Shown here in pieces: positions 1-8,908 of a DNA stretch of 64,000 nt. This DNA is from Paenibacillus ehimensis NBRC 15659 (GTDB lineage: Bacteria; Bacillota; Bacilli; Paenibacillales; NBRC-103111): NCBI RefSeq assembly GCF_004000785.1, contig NZ_BILX01000004.1, positions 1 to 64,000 of the forward strand, in the 5' to 3' direction. Numbering within the stretch: position 1 is the first letter of the stretch; each line of letters begins with the position of its first letter. The notes below the pieces were generated by a model. That model made no database searches. It had not been told where the DNA came from and saw nothing but the letters and a program-made list of their open reading frames with translations. The position numbers were made by a program, and so were the translations under genes.

Positions 1-20
1 CTAAATAACAGTAGTGTAGC
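1..20. other. left phage arm of att site (attL, P half)
   Basis: Bases 8-20 read ACAGTAGTGTAGC, the exact reverse complement of 39910-39922 at the other end; the match resumes for three bases after one mismatch. Large serine recombinases use attP sites that are imperfect palindromes about a central dinucleotide, so the two arms would face each other across the crossover in the excised circle. By symmetry the core should lie about ten bases outside base 8, at or just left of the window edge. Confidence 0.7.
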
Positions 21-45
21 ATAGGGTTAAGCAATGAAGATGTTC

Positions 46-65
46 AAAAACGGGGCTTCGGCCCC
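46..65 (-). terminator. UUCG-type hairpin, possible minus-strand terminator
   Basis: GGGGC (52-56), loop TTCG, GCCCC (61-65) forms a compact hairpin. On the plus strand no T-run follows; on the minus strand it is followed by GTTTTT (complement of 46-51), so it would stop leftward transcripts before the att site. No leftward gene is adjacent, so its use is unclear. Confidence 0.4.
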
Positions 66-92
66 CAAATAATGCGGGAGGTAAGCGGTGGT

Positions 93-200
93 ATGGGGAT
101 GTGGAAAGATTTCTGGACAGGCACGTTTAGTTTAGAAGAAGTTGTCATTCTTAAAATGGCACTCGAAGAATCTATAAAAGAGTTTAAAAAAAAGCATTAA
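93..200 (+). CDS. small phage protein (35 aa) at the left end
   Basis: A 35-codon frame with a good ribosome site (GGGAGG at 76-81) begins MGMWKDFWTG and ends in a lysine-rich tail (EFKKKH). The middle (EEVVILKMALEES) is predicted amphipathic helix. Function unknown. It is the first gene inside the left end; in SPbeta-type phages the small excision partner of the serine recombinase sits by one attachment site, so this is one possible candidate for that role, but only position supports it. An internal ATG at 99 is an alternative start. Confidence 0.5.
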   Translation: MGMWKDFWTGTFSLEEVVILKMALEESIKEFKKKH

Positions 201-222
201 AGATATTTCTGAGTCGAAGGCC

Positions 223-327
223 ATGAATCTTACAATCGAAGATAAGGAAAGACTCATAGCCTCTTACACATCGAGAGTGGAAGAATACTCAGCTTTGAGT
301 GAACGGATTGGAAAGGCAACAAAGTGA
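223..327 (+). CDS. small phage protein (34 aa)
   Basis: A 34-codon frame, rich in Glu/Lys/Arg and predicted helical (begins MNLTIEDKER). The ribosome site is poor (AGG only two bases before the ATG), so translation is uncertain. It follows the 35-aa gene by 22 bases. Function unknown. Confidence 0.35.
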   Translation: MNLTIEDKERLIASYTSRVEEYSALSERIGKATK

Positions 328-454
328 ATAATTAAGGATTTGGGAACCGCCTGACGTGGCCCTAGCAGGCCGAAACCTACCGGTCATGCTGCCGGTTTGC
401 CAATTTCTCACTTTTGAAGAAAAAAAGAAGGAAAAAAAACGGGAATAAGATGTG

Positions 455-482
455 TTGCTTGGTTTTAGACATGCTATATTTA
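455..482 (+). promoter_or_regulatory. possible promoter ahead of the left-end/late genes
   Basis: TTGCTT (455-460), 16-base spacer, TATTTA (477-482) resembles a weak sigma-A promoter. It precedes a terminator-like hairpin and the gene at 574. The 330-454 stretch before it holds no gene; it contains short inverted repeats (CCTG...CAGG and ACCGG...CCGGT near 352-398) and a purine-rich run. Weak match; the late promoter may instead be ArpU-dependent. Confidence 0.3.
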
Positions 483-500
483 TATCATCGAAGAATTGAG

Positions 501-546
501 AAACGCCACGGAGCGCCGGAAACGGTATGTCGTGGCGTTTTCTTTT
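501..546 (+). terminator. strong intrinsic terminator-like hairpin
   Basis: Perfect 10-base arms AAACGCCACG (501-510) and CGTGGCGTTT (531-540), an inner CCG-GAAA-CGG mini-hairpin in the loop, and a run TTTTCTTTT at 538-546. It stands between a possible promoter and the first gene of the packaging-side cluster. It may end read-through from the circular-form right end, or be a control point for the genes that follow. Confidence 0.75.
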
Positions 547-573
547 ACCACAAATGTGAAAGGGTGCCGCGCA

Positions 574-804
574 ATGAATAAAGATGAATATGTACTCGTT
601 GACTCTGCAGCACTGGTCGATTACATCTACGACCAAATGGTGGATGAAGAATTGGAGCTTAGGGAAGTAATTGAGCGCGTTCTTCAACTGGAGATGGAAT
701 ATCTCGAAAGTATCGGGCTGGCCGTGAAGGTGGACGAAGCCGACACCGAAACGGATTGCATGTCATGCGGTTCATGTGATACACCTTATTGCCGTCCAGA
801 TTGA
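574..804 (+). CDS. acidic phage protein with C-terminal cysteine cluster
   Basis: 76 residues, start ATG 574 with AAAGGG nine bases upstream. The first 55 residues are acidic and helical; the C-terminus carries CMSCGSCDTPYC, four cysteines that could bind zinc or another metal. No family recognised. It opens the rightward left-end cluster just after the hairpin at 501-546. Longer upstream starts would read through that hairpin and were not chosen. Confidence 0.65.
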   Translation: MNKDEYVLVDSAALVDYIYDQMVDEELELREVIERVLQLEMEYLESIGLAVKVDEADTETDCMSCGSCDTPYCRPD

Positions 805-913
805 CACGTAAGGGACGCTAGGACCTGATTTAATGGTACGGGTTGGTACGGTGTTTCTAACGTCTTTATACGGGCATTTTGTAGGCCTACCATCGCCAAC
901 TAGGGGTGGCATT

Positions 914-1120
914 ATGGAGGTAAGGTACAATATCATCATTCATTTGCCGGAGACGGATGATAACCGGCTACAAGACATCATGAACAAACTAGATGAAAGC
1001 TATCCAGACAAAAAGGTCAATATAGCAACGATTACGAAACTGGCGCTGGCGAAATTGCTGGAGGCATACGAAACTGACCAAAAAGCGCTTATTAATGAAT
1101 TCGGCAACTTTAAGGGGTGA
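914..1120 (+). CDS. small phage protein, possible ribbon-helix-helix fold
   Basis: 68 residues; start ATG 914 with AGGGGTGG upstream. It begins with a short strand-like segment (VRYNIIIHL) followed by two predicted helices (DNRLQDIMNKLDES, ATITKLALAKLLEAYE), an order compatible with a small ribbon-helix-helix DNA-binding protein, though no diagnostic motif is present. Its stop overlaps the GTG start of the HNH gene (GTGA), so the two are translationally coupled. Function unknown. Confidence 0.65.
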   Translation: MEVRYNIIIHLPETDDNRLQDIMNKLDESYPDKKVNIATITKLALAKLLEAYETDQKALINEFGNFKG

Positions 1121-1440
1121 TCGAGATAAAGACAGCCGATCCATTCTATAAGTCGACACGCTGGAAACGAAAGCGAGAGAAGATACTGAGACGTGATGAA
1201 TATATGTGCCAAGAGAGCAAAAGGTACGGTAAGACTGAACCGGCGACAACGGTGCATCATATCTATCCTTTGGAGCAATATCCGGAGCTGGCGCTGGTGG
1301 ACTGGAATCTGCTTTCCCTTTGCGAGAAGCAGCACAATGCCATGCATGACCGGACGACAGGGGAATTGACGGAGCTAGGCAGGAAGTGGCAGGAGAAGGC
1401 AAGGGACAAGTTCGAGGAATGGAGGGAGCAGCATGGATGA
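1117..1440 (+). CDS. HNH endonuclease next to terminase
   Basis: 107 residues, GTG start in a GTGA overlap with the previous gene. The beta-beta-alpha metal site reads VHHIYP (first His pair), WNLLSLCEKQHNAMHD (Asn and last His), with two cysteines around it (C30, C68 area). HNH proteins coded beside terminase are widespread in HK97-type phages, and HK97 gp74 is known to support terminase cleavage. Here it lies two genes upstream of terS, so a role in DNA packaging at the cohesive-end site is likely. Confidence 0.9.
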   Translation: MIEIKTADPFYKSTRWKRKREKILRRDEYMCQESKRYGKTEPATTVHHIYPLEQYPELALVDWNLLSLCEKQHNAMHDRTTGELTELGRKWQEKARDKFEEWREQHG

Positions 1441-1682
1441 AAAACAGGGAGAAGGCAATGATCATGGATAAGTGGGAGTTATTAAGAAGGTTCATCAAGC
1501 TTGAATTAGTTGAAGCACAAAATAACTACGAATCAACGATAGAAAGGCAGTTGGAACGAATTTTAAAACATATGACTTTATTGGAAGATCAGCGATTTGG
1601 AAAAGAAAGAATCACCATCGATCTGTGGAGAGAACAGGATCGAACCATTTTCCAGCAGGTACCCCCCCACCCTCAAGGCTGA
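1437..1682 (+). CDS. hypothetical phage protein between HNH and terS
   Basis: 81 residues, ATG 1437 overlapping the HNH stop (ATGA), with GGAGGG ten bases upstream. It is charged and predicted helical, with one long helix (about residues 12-60), and ends VPPHPQG inside the GC-rich block proposed below as the packaging site. No family recognised. Confidence 0.6.
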   Translation: MKNREKAMIMDKWELLRRFIKLELVEAQNNYESTIERQLERILKHMTLLEDQRFGKERITIDLWREQDRTIFQQVPPHPQG

Positions 1683-1735
1683 TTTTGGAGGGCCGTGGGG
1701 ACCGGGCTGGGGCCCCTCTTCCAATAGTGCGAGGT
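1660..1735. promoter_or_regulatory. candidate cos (cohesive-end packaging) site
   Basis: Between the HNH and terS genes lies an unusual block: a run of seven C at about 1663-1669, then a GC-rich stretch with partial symmetry (GGGCCGTGGGGACCGGGC, then GGGGCCCC) near 1690-1713. Cos sites of HK97-type phages of Gram-positive hosts sit just upstream of terS and are GC-rich with partial dyads. Placement and texture fit; the cut positions cannot be read from sequence alone. Confidence 0.45.
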
Positions 1736-1765
1736 CTGGAAAACTTTTTTCGGGAGGTGAGAGAG

Positions 1766-2116
1766 TTGGCGGCGAAAAAGAAATCGGGGATTAAACGCGA
1801 AACGATTGCACTCATGAAAACGCTCGGCGTATACAAGGAGCAGTATGATCCGATCATCGAAATTTACGCTGAGCTCCGGGAACAATATGCGGCACTCACG
1901 AAGCAGTTTGAGAATAGCGGATATGCTTTCGAAGTCGAGACAATGCAGGGGGGAGCAAAGAAAGCCCCGATCGTTGCGACGCTCGAATCCCTCCGAAAAG
2001 ACATACTGGCGTACGCAGACCGGCTTTGCCTGAATCCGAAGATCATCGACGGAATCACTGTCGAGACGAAAAAGAAATCCGCGCTGGCTGCAGCGCTGAG
2101 TGCCATTGAAAAATGA
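1766..2116 (+). CDS. terS: terminase small subunit (P27 family)
   Basis: 116 residues from TTG 1766, chosen because GGGAGGTGA (1752-1760) lies just upstream; GTG 1757 overlaps that site and is less likely. It is helical and lysine-rich at the N-terminus (AAKKKSG), with the P27-family pattern of a regular helical core ([19 protein letters not shown]) and a C-terminal segment ending in [12 protein letters not shown]. Role: recognises phage DNA at the packaging site and loads the large subunit. Its 3' end overlaps terL by 17 bases. Confidence 0.85.
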   Translation: MAAKKKSGIKRETIALMKTLGVYKEQYDPIIEIYAELREQYAALTKQFENSGYAFEVETMQGGAKKAPIVATLESLRKDILAYADRLCLNPKIIDGITVETKKKSALAAALSAIEK

Positions 2117-3842
2117 ATCCCCCAACCTCGATGTTGTGCTGGAGTACGCCAGAAGCATTGTCGAGGGCCGGAAGATCGCTGGGAAAGAATTGGTCCAAGC
2201 ATGCCGACGATTCTTGAAGGATCTTGAGAACCCGGAATATGAGTTTCGGACCAAGGACCCGGAGTTTGTTGTCGGCATCATCGAGCGCACGTTCGTCCAT
2301 GACAAGGGCGAAACGTTGGACGGCACGCCGCTGCGCGGGAAACCGTTCCTGCTCGAACCGTGGCAAAAATTCATCATCTACAACCTACTGGGCTTCTTCA
2401 AGGCCGGGACCAACGAACGCCGATACAAAGAGGCGTTTATTTTTATTCCCCGGAAAAACGGGAAAACCCGGCTTGTCGCCGCGCTGGCTTGGGCGCTCGC
2501 GTTACTAAGTCGCCGATCCGGTGCCACGATCTACATCACGGCGCACGCCTTGAAACAGTCCAAGCAGGCTTTCGAGTTCATCCTTTTCAATCTCAAGAGG
2601 ATGGGCGAAGAAGAAAATTTCCGAATCCTGAACAACAACCAAGAACACAGCATCACCGGCGACCTGGGCGACGGATCGATATACATTGAGGCCCTTGCAG
2701 CTAACCCGGACCGGCAGGACTCGCTCAATTGCAACATCGCCATAGCGGACGAACTTCACGCCTACACACGTCCGAAGCAATACAACATCATCAAAGAGTC
2801 GATGAAGGCATACACCAATAAGCTCATGATCGGTATCACGACGGCCGGGGACGACATGAGCAGCTTCTGCTACCAGCGGCTGCAGTACTGCCAGAAGATT
2901 ATGGACGGCACGAACCGGGATGAGGCCTATTTCATCTTCATCGCTAAGGCGGATCAGGACGAGCGCGGGAACGTGGATTATACCAGTGCAGAACAGCACG
3001 AAAAGGCGAATCCAAACTACGGCGTCACGATCCGGCCCGAAGACATCATGAACGACGCGCTGCAGGCGCAGAACGATCCACAACAGCGGAAGGACTTCCT
3101 TGCCAAGTCGCTCAATATCTACACGTCTGCGATGCTTGCGTACTTCGACATTCACGAGTTCCGGCTGAGCAACAAGAAGCATACATGGACGCTGGAGGAG
3201 CTGGCGCGGCTGCCGATCAACTGGTACGGCGGCGCGGACATGGCGAAGCTGCATGACTTGACGGCGGCGGCGCTCTATGGCGAATACGAGGATATCGCAA
3301 TCGTCATCACGCACGCTTGGTTCCCGATCGTCGCGGCGACGGCCAAGGCGGAGGAAGACGGCATACCGCTCTTCGGCTGGATGGACGACGGTTGGCTGAC
3401 GATGACCAACACGCCTATCACGAACCATGCGGAGGTTGTCAACTGGTTCGTGGCGATGAAGCGGAAAGGCTTCAAGATCCGGCAGATTGGCTTTGACAGG
3501 AAATTCTCAGCCGAGTTCTTCCGCGACGCCAAGAAGGCGGGCTTCAAGCTAGTAGACGAGCCGCAGTACTTTTGGAGGAAAAGCCAAGGCTTCCGCAGGA
3601 TCGAACAAAAAGTGAAGTCTGGGAAGTTGTACTATTTGAACAGTGAGGCATACGAATACTGTGTTCAAAACGTCCATGCAATTGAAAAAACCGATGACAT
3701 GATCCAATACGAAAAGGTCGATGAGAAAAAGCGCATCGACCTTTTTGATGCGTCCGTGTTTGCCTGCGTCCGGTATATCGAGGATACAGACAAAGGGAAA
3801 GCCAAGGATGATTGGCTCAAAGGAGGTGACACGACAGAGTGA
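2100..3842 (+). CDS. terL: terminase large subunit
   Basis: 580 residues, the packaging ATPase and nuclease that drives DNA into the prohead. Walker A PRKNGKT is at about 117-123, Walker [10 protein letters not shown] at about 212-220, and TTAGDD, typical of the coupling segment, at 247-252. The nuclease half contains [15 protein letters not shown] with a metal-binding Asp. Length is normal for Terminase_1 family proteins of HK97-like phages. GTG 2100 was used; TTG 2106 is possible. Its stop overlaps the portal start (GTGA). Confidence 0.95.
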   Translation: MPLKNESPNLDVVLEYARSIVEGRKIAGKELVQACRRFLKDLENPEYEFRTKDPEFVVGIIERTFVHDKGETLDGTPLRGKPFLLEPWQKFIIYNLLGFFKAGTNERRYKEAFIFIPRKNGKTRLVAALAWALALLSRRSGATIYITAHALKQSKQAFEFILFNLKRMGEEENFRILNNNQEHSITGDLGDGSIYIEALAANPDRQDSLNCNIAIADELHAYTRPKQYNIIKESMKAYTNKLMIGITTAGDDMSSFCYQRLQYCQKIMDGTNRDEAYFIFIAKADQDERGNVDYTSAEQHEKANPNYGVTIRPEDIMNDALQAQNDPQQRKDFLAKSLNIYTSAMLAYFDIHEFRLSNKKHTWTLEELARLPINWYGGADMAKLHDLTAAALYGEYEDIAIVITHAWFPIVAATAKAEEDGIPLFGWMDDGWLTMTNTPITNHAEVVNWFVAMKRKGFKIRQIGFDRKFSAEFFRDAKKAGFKLVDEPQYFWRKSQGFRRIEQKVKSGKLYYLNSEAYEYCVQNVHAIEKTDDMIQYEKVDEKKRIDLFDASVFACVRYIEDTDKGKAKDDWLKGGDTTE

Positions 3843-5044
3843 GCAAAAAACGGAGACAAACACGGTCCGATCCGACGCCAATCGGGATTTTTATGGCGGG
3901 AGGCGATCCATCCATCTTGGTCCCGGAAGGATATGTACGACTTTCAGACAATCCCGAGGTGCGCATGGCCATCGATCGTATTGCGGACTTGGTCAGCAGC
4001 ATGACGATTCACCTGATGCGTAACACTGACGAGGGCGACATCCGGGTGCGAAATGAGTTGTCGCGAAAGATCGACATCAATCCGTACAGCTTGATGAGCC
4101 GCAAAGAATGGATGTATTACATCGTCCACACGATGCTGCTCGAAGGCGACGGTAACAGTGTCGTCTATCCGACGACCCGCGACGGGCTGATTGACGAACT
4201 GATTCCGGTTCCGCCAAGTAGGGTGACATTCCCCACTCTACCTGAAAACGACCTTGGCCTGACAACGCGCTATCAAGTATCGATCCAAGGGCGTCTGTAC
4301 AATCATGATGAGATCTTACATTTCCGAATCAACCCGGACCCGGACCGGCCTTGGATTGGCCGAGGGTATCGCCTGATTCTCAAGGACGTGGTCGGCAATC
4401 TCAAACAGGCCGCAACAACCAAGAAGGCGTTTATGGGCGATAAATGGCGGCCGTCCATCATCGTAAGTGTCGACGCGGATACGTCGGAGTTTCGGGACCA
4501 AGCAGCACGCGACAAACTGATCGAGCAATACCTTGGCGACGGCAAAAGCGGAAAACCGTGGATCATCCCGGAAGCGATAATCAAGATTGACCAGATACGG
4601 CCGCTCAGCCTGCAGGACATAGCCATACACGAATCGGTTCAAATCGACAAAAGGACGGTCGCCGCTATGCTTGGCGTTCCGGCCTTTTTTGTTGGCGTCG
4701 GAAATTTCGATAAGGAAGAGTACAACGCGTTCATTCAAACGCGGATCGGCCCGCTAGCTCTTGGTATAGCGCAGGAGTTGACGCGGAAATTGCTGTTCGC
4801 TCCGGACTTGTTCTTCCGGTTTAATGCGCGGTCGCTTTATTCGTACAGTTTGATAGATCTGGTGACGGCTGGAACGTCGCTTGTCGATCGGAACACGCTC
4901 CGTCGCAACGAGCTGCGCGACTGGATCGGCATGAGCCCAGACCCGGAGATGCATGAGTTGATCGTACTGGAAAACTATGTTCCTGCGGGTCAACTTGGCG
5001 ATCAGAAAAAATTAAACCAAGGGGGAGGTGATGGCAATGGATAG
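3839..5044 (+). CDS. portal protein (HK97 family)
   Basis: 401 residues, GTG start with GGAGGTGA upstream. It forms the dodecameric channel at the capsid vertex through which DNA passes. Family features: [18 protein letters not shown] near residue 25, [20 protein letters not shown], and the late [14 protein letters not shown] and [15 protein letters not shown] segments characteristic of the HK97 portal family. Ends with a Gly-rich tail. Coupled to terL and to the protease gene (8-base overlap). Confidence 0.93.
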   Translation: MSKKRRQTRSDPTPIGIFMAGGDPSILVPEGYVRLSDNPEVRMAIDRIADLVSSMTIHLMRNTDEGDIRVRNELSRKIDINPYSLMSRKEWMYYIVHTMLLEGDGNSVVYPTTRDGLIDELIPVPPSRVTFPTLPENDLGLTTRYQVSIQGRLYNHDEILHFRINPDPDRPWIGRGYRLILKDVVGNLKQAATTKKAFMGDKWRPSIIVSVDADTSEFRDQAARDKLIEQYLGDGKSGKPWIIPEAIIKIDQIRPLSLQDIAIHESVQIDKRTVAAMLGVPAFFVGVGNFDKEEYNAFIQTRIGPLALGIAQELTRKLLFAPDLFFRFNARSLYSYSLIDLVTAGTSLVDRNTLRRNELRDWIGMSPDPEMHELIVLENYVPAGQLGDQKKLNQGGGDGNG

Positions 5045-5618
5045 GGAAATACGCCAGACTCGCAGCTTGCGGACAAAGTTAGAGACGCGCGCGGCCGATG
5101 GCGACGACATGGTCATCGAGGGTTACTTCGCCGTTTTCAACCGGCAAACGGAACTATGGCCGGGAGCCTTCGAGGAAATCGCGCCAGAAGCATTCGAGCG
5201 GACGCTCGGCAACGATATCCGGGCTCTCGCGAATCATGAAACGATGTTCGTCCTCGGCAGGAACAAGGCGGGAACGCTGGAGTTGAAAACGGACAGTCAC
5301 GGCCTTTGGGGCCGGATCAAGATCAACCCAGACGACGTAGATGCCATGAACCTGTACGCGCGGGTGAAACGCGGCGATGTGGACCAATGCAGCTTCGGCT
5401 TCAACATCGTTCGAGAAGAAACGGACTGGCGCGACGATGGTACCGTGAAGTGGACGATTCGCGAGATCGACCTACATGAGGTCAGCGTCGTCACGTTCCC
5501 GGCGTATGCCGACACTGGCGTTCAGGCCCGGAAGGCCGAGGTTGCACAACACCGCGAGCGGCAACTGGAGCAGCGAAAACACAACTTGAAAGCGAGGTTA
5601 AAAGGAAATGGCTCTTAA
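5037..5618 (+). CDS. prohead protease (HK97 family)
   Basis: 193 residues from ATG 5037, best spaced from GGGGGAGG (5021-5028). Fold markers of the herpesvirus-assemblin-like clan: VIEGYFAVFN near residue 25, LANHETMFVLGR with the catalytic His near 65, and QCSFGF with the likely catalytic Ser near 115. It removes the scaffold-like N-terminal domain of the capsid protein during maturation. It overlaps the capsid start by 11 bases. Confidence 0.93.
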   Translation: MDREIRQTRSLRTKLETRAADGDDMVIEGYFAVFNRQTELWPGAFEEIAPEAFERTLGNDIRALANHETMFVLGRNKAGTLELKTDSHGLWGRIKINPDDVDAMNLYARVKRGDVDQCSFGFNIVREETDWRDDGTVKWTIREIDLHEVSVVTFPAYADTGVQARKAEVAQHRERQLEQRKHNLKARLKGNGS

Positions 5619-6891
5619 ACAATTGATGCTGGGGAAGAAAATCGAACAGCGGAAGGCGGTGCTTGCCGAACTACTGGAGCAGGAGAACGGACTGAACACC
5701 CGTTCGGCCGAACTGGAGGCTGCCGTCGAGGAGGCGAAGACCGACGAGGAAATCGCCGCCGTTGAAGAAGAAGTAACGGCACTCGAAGCTCAGAAGGCCG
5801 AGCTGGACGAAAAGAAGTCCAAGCTTGAGGGCGAGATTGCCGAACTTGAAGGCGAGCTTGAGCAACTCAATGCGAATGACCCTAGAGATCAGCAACGCTC
5901 TGCAAATACTCAAAGAAGAGGTGGGAACGAAATGACGAAAGAATACCACATCGCACAAGTCCGCAAAATGCTTGAAACTGGGGAATATTATCACCTTCCA
6001 GAGGTCCGCGATTTCTACGAGAAATTCAAGAATCTGCGCGTTGTTACCGGCGGAGAGCTCACGATTCCTAATATCGTCATTAATCGGATCATGGATATCG
6101 TCGGCGACTACACGACGCTGTATCCGCTGGTCGATAAAATCCGCGTGAGTGGTACCGCTCGTATTTTGATTGATACCGATACTGCTCCGGCGACATGGAT
6201 GGAAATGAAATCGTCGCTTCCAACGGGCGACGTCGGAACGATTACAAATGTCGACTTCGACGGATTTAAAGTTGGCAAGGTGACGTTCGTCGATAATTAC
6301 CTGTTGCAGGACAGCATCATCAATCTTGACGATTATGTCGTTCGCAAGATCGCTCGCGCTATTGCCAAGGCGCTGGATCTGGCAATTTTGAAAGGCGAAG
6401 GGTCGGCGAATAAGCAACCTACCGGCATCATCCCGGCCATCCCAGCTGGGAACAAGGTAACCGTCGAAGCTGATGCAAAACTGTTGGTTAACCTTCTCAA
6501 ACAGGTATCGTTGGTTGATACGGGCGATGATAGTGTGGGGGAAATCGTTGCTGTGATGAAACGGCAAACGTATTACAATCGCCTGCTGGAGTATTCGATC
6601 AACGTCAATAGCGAAGGTAATGTAGTCGGGAAATTGCCGAATCTGCAACAACCAGATCTTTGTGGTTTGCGTGTCAAGTTTAACCAAAACATGCCGCTAG
6701 ACGAAGTTATTTTCGGCGAATTTGAACAGTATACACTCGTTGAGCGCGAAGATATCAGCATTGATCGGTCCGAACACGTCAAATTCGTCGAGGACCAAAT
6801 GGCATTCCGTGGCAAGGGGCGGTTCGACGGCAAGCCAGTGCGCCCAGAAGCGTTCGCCCTTGTCACGATCACAGAGCCGACAAACCCCTAA
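5608..6891 (+). CDS. major capsid protein with N-terminal scaffold domain (HK97 family)
   Basis: 427 residues. The first ~100 residues are a charged coiled coil (many ELE/EEK heptads), the delta domain that substitutes for a scaffold and is removed by the protease. The mature shell domain starts near residue 110, with the HK97-fold sequence GELTIPNIVINRIMDIVGDY, the P-loop/A-domain part around KALDLAILKGEG, and the end YTLVEREDISIDRSEHVKF. The cleavage point is probably shortly after the RRGGNEM segment, but this is inferred. Confidence 0.95.
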   Translation: MALKQLMLGKKIEQRKAVLAELLEQENGLNTRSAELEAAVEEAKTDEEIAAVEEEVTALEAQKAELDEKKSKLEGEIAELEGELEQLNANDPRDQQRSANTQRRGGNEMTKEYHIAQVRKMLETGEYYHLPEVRDFYEKFKNLRVVTGGELTIPNIVINRIMDIVGDYTTLYPLVDKIRVSGTARILIDTDTAPATWMEMKSSLPTGDVGTITNVDFDGFKVGKVTFVDNYLLQDSIINLDDYVVRKIARAIAKALDLAILKGEGSANKQPTGIIPAIPAGNKVTVEADAKLLVNLLKQVSLVDTGDDSVGEIVAVMKRQTYYNRLLEYSINVNSEGNVVGKLPNLQQPDLCGLRVKFNQNMPLDEVIFGEFEQYTLVEREDISIDRSEHVKFVEDQMAFRGKGRFDGKPVRPEAFALVTITEPTNP

Positions 6892-7049
6892 TGGCTTTCA
6901 GCAGCCCCGAGACACAGCCCGATCTTGACGCCATGACGAAGGCCGAGCTCTTGAAATTCGCCGAGGACCATGGCGTCACAGGGGTGTCGTCTACCATGCT
7001 GAAAGCAGACATCATTTCGACCATCAAGGGGGCGATGGGATGGACGTAG
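6891..7049 (+). CDS. small head-region protein with SAP/LEM/Rho-N-like motif
   Basis: 52 residues, start in a TAATG overlap with the capsid stop. Sequence LDAMTKAELLKFAEDHGV followed by MLKADIISTI is the helix-extended-helix pattern of Rho-N/SAP-type domains often encoded between capsid and connector genes. Probably binds nucleic acid or the head interior; exact role unknown. It overlaps the next gene by 10 bases. Confidence 0.75.
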   Translation: MAFSSPETQPDLDAMTKAELLKFAEDHGVTGVSSTMLKADIISTIKGAMGWT

Positions 7050-7324
7050 CTTTGATCGTATCTATCGTGAAAGAACGTCTTGGTATCCGCATGGCGATCC
7101 GTGACGGATACTTGACCTATATTGTCAATGGGGTTGTTCGAGAGCTTGAAGACGAAAAAGGGATCGTCCTGCAGCCTGACAATGCCAACCATCTCATGTT
7201 TTGTGTGGACTTGGCCACATGGCGGTATCAAAGCCGGGACAGCACCGGCGCGATGCCGCGACACCTGCAGTATCGCCTCCATAACCTGATCATCCATTCA
7301 GGAACGGGCGGTGCTACACCATGA
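7040..7324 (+). CDS. head-tail connector protein (gp6-like)
   Basis: 94 residues. Its position right after the capsid block, length and helical N-terminus (DVALIVSIVKERLGI) fit the HK97 gp6/SPP1 gp15 adaptor family that docks on the portal. The middle region (YQSRDSTGAMPRHLQYRLHNLIIH) resembles phage gp6-like connectors. Overlaps the next gene by four bases (ATGA). Confidence 0.8.
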   Translation: MDVALIVSIVKERLGIRMAIRDGYLTYIVNGVVRELEDEKGIVLQPDNANHLMFCVDLATWRYQSRDSTGAMPRHLQYRLHNLIIHSGTGGATP

Positions 7325-7626
7325 CCTACGACTATGAGGTTACGCTGATCGGGCAGACGTTCGAAGAGGACGAGATCGGCAACCAGATTCCGGTCGAGAC
7401 AAAGATGGCAATCTTGTGCGACAAGAAGTCAGCCAGCCGGAGCGAGTTCTACAATGCGGCTGCTGCTGGCTTGCGGCCGGAATTCGTGCTGGTCGTCCAT
7501 GCATACGAATACAGCGGCGAACAGGTAGTCGAATTCGAGGGGAGCCGTTACCGCGTCATTCGCACGTATGCGACCGGCTTTGAGGAACTGGAACTTACCT
7601 GCGAGAGGGTGATCGGAAATGGCTGA
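7321..7626 (+). CDS. phage head closure protein
   Basis: 101 residues, ATG 7321 in an ATGA overlap. A small beta-rich protein with the family pattern DEIGNQIPVET near residue 18, SASRSEFYNAAAAGLRPEFVL, and YRVIRTY, typical of SPP1 gp16/HK97-type head closure (stopper) proteins that seal the connector after packaging. Confidence 0.88.
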   Translation: MTYDYEVTLIGQTFEEDEIGNQIPVETKMAILCDKKSASRSEFYNAAAAGLRPEFVLVVHAYEYSGEQVVEFEGSRYRVIRTYATGFEELELTCERVIGNG

Positions 7627-7993
7627 CATATCGGTTGACCAGCTGGCCGACGCGATCACAAAAGCTGTCCGGGAGTATACGGAGGACGTAAGCGAAGCGA
7701 TCGACCGCAAAGTCGACGAGGTTGCGGAGAACATACGGGCGACCACAACGGCAGAAGCGCCGAAGAGGTCGGGGAAATACGCGAAAGGCTTCAAGGTCAC
7801 GAAGCAGGGCAACCGCCGGTATGTGTGGAACAAGAAGGACCACCGTCGGGTGCATCTACTTGAATTCGGACATGCCAAGCTCGGCGGCGGGCGTGTTCAG
7901 GCGTATCCTCATTTGCGGCCAGCCTATGACAAGCACGTCGGCGAACTGGAGGACGGCGTTAAGCGGATTATACGCAACGGAGGCGGGACATGA
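7619..7993 (+). CDS. HK97 gp10-like tail-connector protein
   Basis: 124 residues. HK97 gp10 family signature: a helical N-terminus, APKRSGKYAKGFKV, VWNKKDHRRVHLLEFGHA and a conserved HLRPAYD segment. These proteins join head closure to the tail terminator in siphophages. Gene overlaps on both sides show tight coupling within the head-tail joining cluster. Confidence 0.9.
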   Translation: MADISVDQLADAITKAVREYTEDVSEAIDRKVDEVAENIRATTTAEAPKRSGKYAKGFKVTKQGNRRYVWNKKDHRRVHLLEFGHAKLGGGRVQAYPHLRPAYDKHVGELEDGVKRIIRNGGGT

Positions 7994-8313
7994 CGCAAGC
8001 GGAATTATACCAATCCTTGAAGTTGCTCGGCATGCCTGTAGCGTACGGCGGCTTTGAAGAACCGGCTCCGACGCCGCCGTTCATCACATACCAATTCGCG
8101 TATTCAAGCGACATAGTGGCAGATAATCAGAACTATATGGAGATCGGCAATTTTCAGGTCGAGCTATACACGACCAAGAAGGAGCCGGCTATCGAGAAGC
8201 GAGTGCAAGACAAGCTTAAGGAGCTGCGTCTGCCATATTCCAAAGTGGAAGCATGGCTAGATGAAGAGGGTATCCGGCAAATCATTTACGAAATCCAACT
8301 CATAGGAGGGTGA
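7990..8313 (+). CDS. tail terminator/tail completion protein
   Basis: 107 residues. Contains FITYQFAYSSDIVADNQNY and FQVELYTTKKEPAIEKRVQ, the pattern of the minor tail completion family that lies between gp10-like and major tail protein genes; it caps the tail tube. The order (closure, gp10-like, terminator, tube) is the standard siphophage order, which supports the call. Confidence 0.8.
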   Translation: MTQAELYQSLKLLGMPVAYGGFEEPAPTPPFITYQFAYSSDIVADNQNYMEIGNFQVELYTTKKEPAIEKRVQDKLKELRLPYSKVEAWLDEEGIRQIIYEIQLIGG

Positions 8314-8317
8314 CAGC

Positions 8318-8908
8318 ATGTCTCAAAACAAGGTAACATTCGGCCTTGAGAAGGTTCATGTCGCATTTGTGGACCCCTCGGCCACGACTCAACCGGCATG
8401 GAAGACGCCGACCCCGATTCCAGGAGCTGTGCGCTGGACGCCGTCGACGGTTGGCGAAGAAACCGCGTTCTACGCGGACAACACAAAATATTTCGTGGCG
8501 ACCGCCAACAACGGGTATACTGCCGAGCTTGAGATGGCACTTGTACCGGATGCGGTCTTGGCCGAAATGCTCGGGTGGGAGATCGACAGCAACGGTATGT
8601 TGGTCGAAATTGCGGATGCGATGCCGAAAAAATTTGCCTTACTCGGGCAGATTCAAGGCGACAAGAAGAACCGCCGATTCGTATACTACGACTGCCAAGC
8701 GTCCCGCCCGGCGAAGGAGAGGAAAACGAAAGCGGAGAACCTTGAGGTGACCACGGACGTCCTGAATACGACTATTTCCCCGATTGAGATCGGCGGTAAG
8801 ATGATCGTTAAGGGTGATTTGGAACTAAGCGACACAAATGCGACAGCATATAACAGCTTTTTCAATGCTGTCTACATGCCAACATTTGGTGGAGGGAGCG
8901 GAACCTAA
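8318..8908 (+). CDS. major tail (tube) protein, phi13 family
   Basis: 196 residues. Begins NKVTFGLEKVHVAFVD and carries YTAELEMALVPDAVLAEMLG and KKFALLGQIQGDKKNRRFVYY, typical of phi13-type tail tube subunits. These stack as hexamers around the tape measure protein to form the flexible tail. Placed before the tail chaperone pair, as in most siphophages. Confidence 0.92.
   Translation: MSQNKVTFGLEKVHVAFVDPSATTQPAWKTPTPIPGAVRWTPSTVGEETAFYADNTKYFVATANNGYTAELEMALVPDAVLAEMLGWEIDSNGMLVEIADAMPKKFALLGQIQGDKKNRRFVYYDCQASRPAKERKTKAENLEVTTDVLNTTISPIEIGGKMIVKGDLELSDTNATAYNSFFNAVYMPTFGGGSGT

Noticed and set aside
34-72. 12-codon ORF at the left end
   Set aside because: No ribosome site, and it lies over the TTCG hairpin; too short to support.
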